A stretch of 64,000 bases of DNA from positions 62,001 to 126,000 of the forward strand of contig JAWZYV010013290.1 in the NCBI GenBank assembly GCA_038373885.1, in the 5' to 3' direction. Positions 58,211-64,000 of this stretch are shown one piece after another. A program made the position numbers and the translations under genes. The DNA is from Cheiracanthium punctorium. Taxonomy: Eukaryota; Arthropoda; Arachnida; Araneae; Cheiracanthiidae. Below the pieces are notes generated by a model. It searched no databases, was not told the origin of the DNA, and saw only the letters and a program-made list of their open reading frames with translations. Each line of letters begins with the position of its first letter. The stretch's first letter is position 1.

Positions 58211-59419
58211 TGGTTGGTTGGAGTCAAATTGATCTGTGTTTAGTCACGGTCCCACTCTTAATTTATATTTTGAGATGGTTTATTTCCCTTCGTTTAAACA
58301 CTGATAGCAAAGATTTATTTAATACTTTCTGGCAATATCGCCATTATCTCTGAAAGTTCTGTAAACTTGATTCAAAATTCTGCAAATTATGGTCAAAAGG
58401 TCTTTCGAAAAATATTCAAATTTATTGAGCAGTATTGCTAAAAAATCTCATATGTCACTTAAAGAAATGCGTTAAGAGATGGCAGCAGTAACTAAAAGTT
58501 TTAATTTAACATTTTTATATATTGATAGTAGATGGCAGCACAAACAAAGGCGAAGTTTCTCGAAATCTAATAAAAAACGAAAACAGTAATAATAAAACAA
58601 AAAAATTAAGAAAATTATCTAAAATTTAATCATTTAGTAATTTAGGGGTATGGGTAGAATTGTATTTTTTAAGCAAGGAGTAAATGCATGAGCTGTCTAA
58701 TTTGTATCTATTAAAATTTCATCTTAATCCCATAAATCAGCATGTTTGCATGCCTAATCTGCATGGTTGCATTGGCCTATCAATTAATATTTTATTAAAT
58801 GTTATTTAAAATACTTGATTTTTTTTTTTTTTTTTTTTGCTTCTAATATTTTAGTTTTCTTTTTGTTCCCTTGTATAAATTCTTAAAAATATATATATCA
58901 TAGTGGTCGGTATGTTTCATTCTGGTTACAATCATAAATATAAGAAAATTACTGATAAATTTTTTATTAAAATATGTGGTTTTACATAGTGGGTTTTAAG
59001 CCTCAACAAAATTAGTTGCTTGATTTTATTTATTTATTTTGTCTCCTCCACCTCAAAAGAAAGAGTTACTTTTATGTTTCATGCTTTATCAATGCTTGAT
59101 TTCTGCATTTTAATCTGCATAGTTTTATTATAACCAAGGGAAAATTGATAATTTTATTTTGTAATCTATTTTCAGCTTAAAAGTGCATGATTTCTTAATC
59201 TGCTTAGTTTCATTGTAGCCAAGAGAAAATTAATAACTTTTTTTTATAATCTGTTTTCAGCTTAAAAGTGCTTGTCAATGTGTGCCTAATTTCTCACTGC
59301 ATGATTTTGTTTTAACCTGCATGGGTTATCTATAACCAAGAGAAAAATAACATAAAAATTTATTTATTTTTTTAAAAGTCTTGTTTTTAATCTTTAATGG
59401 AATATTTTTGTATTTTTAG
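58211..59419. other. AT-rich, local short repeats, no gene seen
   Basis: Between 59100 and 59350 the phrases 'aaccaagagaaaa' and 'cagcttaaaagtgc' recur two or three times, a diverged local duplication. Confidence 0.4.
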
Positions 59420-59477
59420 GACAATCAGAGGTTCATTCAGCCAGAAGGAGTAACTAAAATGAAAGGTGCTTCTCTAG
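59420..59477 (+). other. Exon-like segment
   Basis: It lies between an acceptor 'gtatttttag' and a donor G|GTAAAT. One frame is open (DNQRFIQPEGVTKMKGAS). Splicing to 59961 would give SLDKA and a stop. It is too short to identify. Confidence 0.25.
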
Positions 59478-59639
59478 GTAAATACCTGTATCCTTTATTA
59501 TTTCAAAAATACTAATTCTAAACAGGTTTTTTATATTTTGTACATGGTTTAACAATAAACTATTATATTTGCTGATAACTTTTGTTTTTTATTTTAATGT
59601 TCTTGCATTATCCATTAATTTTTGAAAAACTTTATGCTA

Positions 59640-60060
59640 TACTCACTTATTCGAAAGATATATTCTTGATCAAATTTTGAATAAATGACATTCCTTTCTG
59701 TTTTCTGTAATGATGATGTTAGATGAATGCTTGTTCAATGCTGCTGTGATTTGATAGCATCATATGGACTTGCATTTTTCCAGCTAATAAAATAGGATGA
59801 AGAGTGGAGTTTGATTCTGAAATTGGCCATGGACTTACTGATAACCAACAGATTATGTTTAACAGAAAACAAGTTGGTTTGTATGCTATTCTTATTTATT
59901 CAAAAGGTATATTTTTGATTAAAATTTTTATAGATGTATTCTTTTCTGTTTTCTTTACAGATAAAGCCTGATGAGTGCTTGTTCAGTGCTGTTGTGCATT
60001 TGAAAACAGCATATGGACTTGCATTTTTCCGGCTAATAAAATAAGATGAAGAATGTTTAG
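59640..60060 (+). repeat. Diverged tandem duplication of about 235 bp
   Basis: 'gacttgcatttttccagcta' and 'ataaaataggatgaagagtg' near 59768 recur as 'gacttgcatttttccggcta' near 60015 with matching surroundings. The second copy has gained an acceptor-like 'ttctttacag' (59960) and an AATAAA near 60035. Confidence 0.7.
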
Positions 60061-60714
60061 CAGAATCATTGCTATAGTGTAGTTTGTGTGGGCAAATAGG
60101 GTCTGTTTCTAGAATTGCTTTTGAAGTTGGACAAGGAATTGCTGGCAAGCTGTTGGTCAAGTTTAATGGAAATCAAGTTGGTTTGTATATTTTGTTTATA
60201 TATGGTGAGTTTTTAACCTTGACAAGAAAAACAATGTACATAGCTTATAAAGTATGTTTGTATGTGTGTTAATGGCAACACTATGCATGGGTGATCTGCC
60301 TAGTATGGGGCGGTGCCTTGGTCGGAGGACAAGAGATCCTAATGCATATTCATATGAATAAGCAGATTTGTGTGTAAGGACTGGACAAGCCCCACTTAAA
60401 CTGTTTCTCTCTAGCTTAACCGCTTTTATTCAAATTGTGGATCCATATTTCCATTTATCCTCCCTTCCTGTAGTAACTATGTTCCTGTATAACTCTTAAT
60501 GCGACAACGAAGTTTCAAAAATAAATACTTCTGGTTAATATTGCTTATTGGCATTTAACATTTCAAAAATTATTATTTGAGGGGTTGTACACAAAAACAA
60601 TTTTTAAATTTGTGTTTTGATTTTTTTTTCATCATCATGCAGTTAATTTTATTAATATTTATTTTTATTCTCAGGCATTGGTGATAAATGTTCAAAACTT
60701 GAAAGTCAGATAAG

Positions 60715-61679
60715 CAGTGATGCACCCAGGATTTTAGTTTAGGGGGGGGGGGCTAGAACTACAAATACCTTGTGAAAAAAAAGCAATCAGTTATAGTCAC
60801 TTCGAATATAGTTATAACTCCTTTATAACGTCAAAATATTCTATACCAAGTGCTCGTAGAACACAAGCCCACTGTCAACGTACCTTGTCATAGAGTCATA
60901 ATAATTATCTGATATTTTCACTGACACCATAACAAAAAAAAAAAAAAAAAAAATCTGGAGTGATTCCACTCGACTTTCCGGAGACTTACAATTAAGATAA
61001 TTACCAAGCATTTAAATAAATATTAATCGATGAATCATTCTAACATATATAGAAAATTGAAGCTCAATCGAATGCGTTGCTTAAACACTAGCGCACTTTC
61101 AAGAATTTCCCCCCATAGGCCATAATGTAAAAGAAATCTTTGTTGTAGTCCTGTAGAAAAACTATAAGTCCTATATATATACCAAAATCAATACCGGTCT
61201 TGAGACGGTGGTTTATAGCATATATGTCCAATTTGAGCTCAATCGAATGATCCGTTTAGGAGCTATCGTGTTCACTCACATACACACAGACACACATACA
61301 CACACACACATGTATACATACATCTCGTAAAAACAGCATAAATGAATTCAGAAGACCCCCAAAACGTGTAAATACATCAAAATCTTGAAGTTGAATTTTT
61401 TCATGATTACAATACTTTCCCTACTTGGTACATGTTCGGAAAGTAAAAATTACTGTATTGTAAACATTACTGTAAAAAATTATTGTAGTACATGTGTTAC
61501 GCTAACTGAAAATATTTATTTAAAAATCAACATCCTTTTCGAACATTTGAAGGCAATTTTTTAAATATAAAATATTTTAATTCATTTGTGACAATTTTCA
61601 AAGCTTTTCAGATCTAAATCCTCCAGCTTAAGGTGAAGGGGGCTTTAGCCCCATTGCCCCCTCCATGGGTGCACCTATA
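60715..61679. mobile_element. hAT-type element, GGTGCACC family, long copy
   Basis: The termini CAGTGATGCACCC and GGGTGCACCTATA are flanked by the exact 8-bp duplication CAGATAAG at 60707-60714 and 61680-61687. It is the same family as 2784-3210 and 24660-25088, in reverse. It is twice their length because of about 490 bp at 60960-61450 related to the repeats at 43890-44770. Confidence 0.88.
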
Positions 61680-62416
61680 CAGATAAGTTATAAAATTACA
61701 TTTGTAAATGACTTTTAGACATGAGATTGGACTAATTTTTTATTTAATTTTTTTTTTTTTTTTTGTATACAGCATCACCGTAATATTTCTTTAATATGGC
61801 CCCTTATAAATGTATAACATAAAAAGTAACACTATGCAAATAGAAAACTTTTGTACATGTTAGTAGTAGTATAATGCTAATGTGAACACTTTAAAATACT
61901 GCCCAATAATCAAATTGAAACAGCAGTATAACACTTTGAAATTGTCCATTTTTTTAAAAATAGTAACAGTTTTATGAATAATATTTTTCTGTTTATTATT
62001 TTAATTAGGATTGGTTAGGGGATTTTATAATATATAAGATACGCAAATGGCAGCGAAATTGATAAATATATAGAATTTTCTTTTTACAAAAATTATCAAA
62101 ACCAATACAGAATAGATATTTTTGGCATAAGTCTGCAAAACTTATACAAAAACAAATATTTTCAATTCAAAGTCTGTTTTTTTTTTGTTTTTGTTTTTTT
62201 AAATACAAAATTTTTCAAAATTAATGAAATATTAGATTTTTTCTGATATGTGAAAGCTTGCAAAACTGATGCAAAAGAGTCAATCACTGAATATGCGTGT
62301 ATTTATTGAATTAATATTTTTTTCCCTTTATGCTTTTTTATGAAAATTTTTGTAGTACTGAAAAATTATACTGATACTGAAAAGACATTGATTTTTATGT
62401 CATTTTTTGTGGTACT

Positions 62417-62597
62417 CAGGTCCTTATTATCGCACGGGCAAATCGGGACTTTGCCCAGGGCCCCCCAATTTCAAATCTTGTTCTGAAACATCCTTCTTTA
62501 TATCAAAATTTTATGAAAAATAAAACAAATTTCATAGATGCCCCCCCCCCCAAATTCATCAATTCCTGGGGCCCTTGTTGATTATAACCAGGCTCTG
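62417..62597. mobile_element. hAT-type MITE, near-exact duplication
   Basis: The termini CAGGTCCTTATTAT and the inverse CAGAGCCTGGTTAT are flanked by GTGGTACT (62409-62416) and GTGGTGCT (62598-62605), 7 of 8 positions. C runs lie inside the ends. Confidence 0.72.
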
Positions 62598-63175
62598 GTG
62601 GTGCTGAAAAACGGCGTTAAATATTTTTCTCTTTCCATATTTGTTTTTGTTTTTTATTTTAACAAACCAACTTTAAGACAAAAATAAAATAAAATAAAAT
62701 AATGTGGAAGAGTGGGTATATAAGAGGAATTTATAGCCTGAAAGAAGGCGGGAAATATTTTTAAATTTTTAACTAATTGCTACCAAAAATATTTGTCAAA
62801 AACTGATCTATTATATCGTTCGCATGCAGTTTTTAAGAGAATTTATTTAAATTATTAATTAATTTATTAAATTATCAAACTGATGTTACATCGTTTGTAA
62901 AATGTTATAAGTAATATAGAAACAAAATTATTATATATGTATATTAATTATCATATTTATTTATTCAAATGATAGTGTATACTTCATGAAATTTCAGCAT
63001 AAATGAAAAAATCCCAATTAAAGAAGCTTTAAACCGGCAATCGATGTTGTTTTTCTCTGCCGTCAATAGATGGCGCAATCAATGGTAGCCGTAGTTTAGT
63101 CGGCAATTCTCATACTGCGTAGTTGGTCCAACTTGGATAACAAGCCGATGTTTCTCCTCCCAGCTTCATGTTAGG

Positions 63176-63299
63176 TATAAATGAGGGCGTAGTCTTGTCT
63201 GCCTCATGTCAACAAATCAGCTGGTATTAATCCAATTTATCAGCGATAATCTGTCACAGTCTCCTGCTACAAGATAAAAGATTTGAAATCAGAAAGTTA
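63176..63299 (+). promoter_or_regulatory. Possible promoter and non-coding first exon
   Basis: A TATAAAT box at 63176 is followed about 30 bases later by 'cctcatgtcaac', where transcription could start. A GTAAGT donor follows at 63300. GC content rises locally (63050-63240). The 5' exon would hold no start codon in a long frame. If real, its gene lies to the right of the window. Confidence 0.35.
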
Positions 63300-63687
63300 G
63301 TAAGTTTTTACTCATTATATAGTGATGTGTCTAAGACTTTGTATTGTGTTTTCTACAACAGTTTCTCTAGCTAACATGCCTGTCGTGTAGTTGAGAAGTT
63401 ATACATGTTTTCCTGTTTTAGAGTTTTCTCTGTATAAATTCTGCATTAGTGAGTGCATTTTGGATCTGTAGCAAATGTTAATACTATGCGGTAGTTAGGG
63501 GATATTAGTCATTTAAATGGGGAGGAAAATTGTATCCCCCCAATTTTCACTGTGTTCCCAATTGGGATCATGGGCCATTTTTGACTATGCTTTTAGGGTC
63601 CATACTTGGACCCTATTTTTATGTCTAGTGAAATATTAAGAATAAATGAAATATGCATTTTAAATTTAAGTAAAGATATGAATTAAG

Positions 63688-64000
63688 CAGTGGCGTAAGA
63701 ATTTTGTAAAAGAAGGGGGAGCTGGGACGCACATTGTAGGGTTATAAATTGGGTTGTAATATCACATTATTGACCATTTTTAATAGACAAATGACCGTTT
63801 CTAAAAAATTCGAAAAACGACTTTAGAAACTATATAATAATAATAAAAAAAAAATAAACAAAGTTTTACTATTTAATAATAAAAAAAAATAAACTATTTA
63901 ATAATAAAAAGAAATAAACAAGTTTTGATTCCAATTATATAATAGAAGCATATCCAAAGATCGTTAGTTCTTTAATCCAGTTATAATTATTTTTATAAAA
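63688..64000. mobile_element. Possible hAT-type left end at window edge
   Basis: CAGTGGCGTAAGAATTTTG at 63688, preceded by 'gaattaag', has the form of the other left ends here. The right end would lie beyond the window, so it cannot be confirmed. Confidence 0.3.

Overview
This window looks like nuclear DNA from an arthropod with a large, AT-rich, transposon-filled genome, most probably an arachnid such as a spider. That placement is inference from intron sizes, the mix of DNA transposons and SINE-type repeats; no diagnostic host gene is present. No bacterial-style operon, CRISPR array or rRNA is visible.

The best host-gene candidate is on the + strand. Four short exons (6120-6151, 13326-13415, 38885-39187, 40089-40152) have strong splice sites and matching phases and would encode a 162-residue, mostly helical protein I do not recognise. 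Nearly everything from 6.1 to 40.1 kb would then lie inside its introns of 7.2, 25.5 and 0.9 kb. Weaker exon-like or promoter-like signals lie at 48.1, 59.4-60.0 and 63.2 kb.

The large intron holds two broken P-element-type (THAP9-like) transposase genes on the minus strand. Copy B (27054 down to 19154) keeps a split THAP zinc finger and the RNase H-like core. It is damaged by an insertion in the first THAP exon, a 35-bp duplication in the second, and a frameshift in the core. Copy A (32023 down to 28429) keeps the core and C-terminus and is split by a mariner-like element that itself carries a complete solo LTR.

The rest is dominated by short DNA transposons. I could delimit ten hAT-type elements with exact 8-bp target duplications and several with near-exact ones. 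There are piggyBac-like TTAA elements with very long inverted repeats, TTAA-bounded foldback elements, Tc1/mariner and pogo-like TA elements, and several tRNA-derived SINE copies. At 0.36-0.83 kb a U2 snRNA-like sequence is joined head-on to a tRNA-like SINE. Tandem arrays occupy 5.27-5.79, 15.96-19.14, 40.2-41.8 and 51.6-52.2 kb. Nesting of elements is frequent and gives a relative order of insertion.
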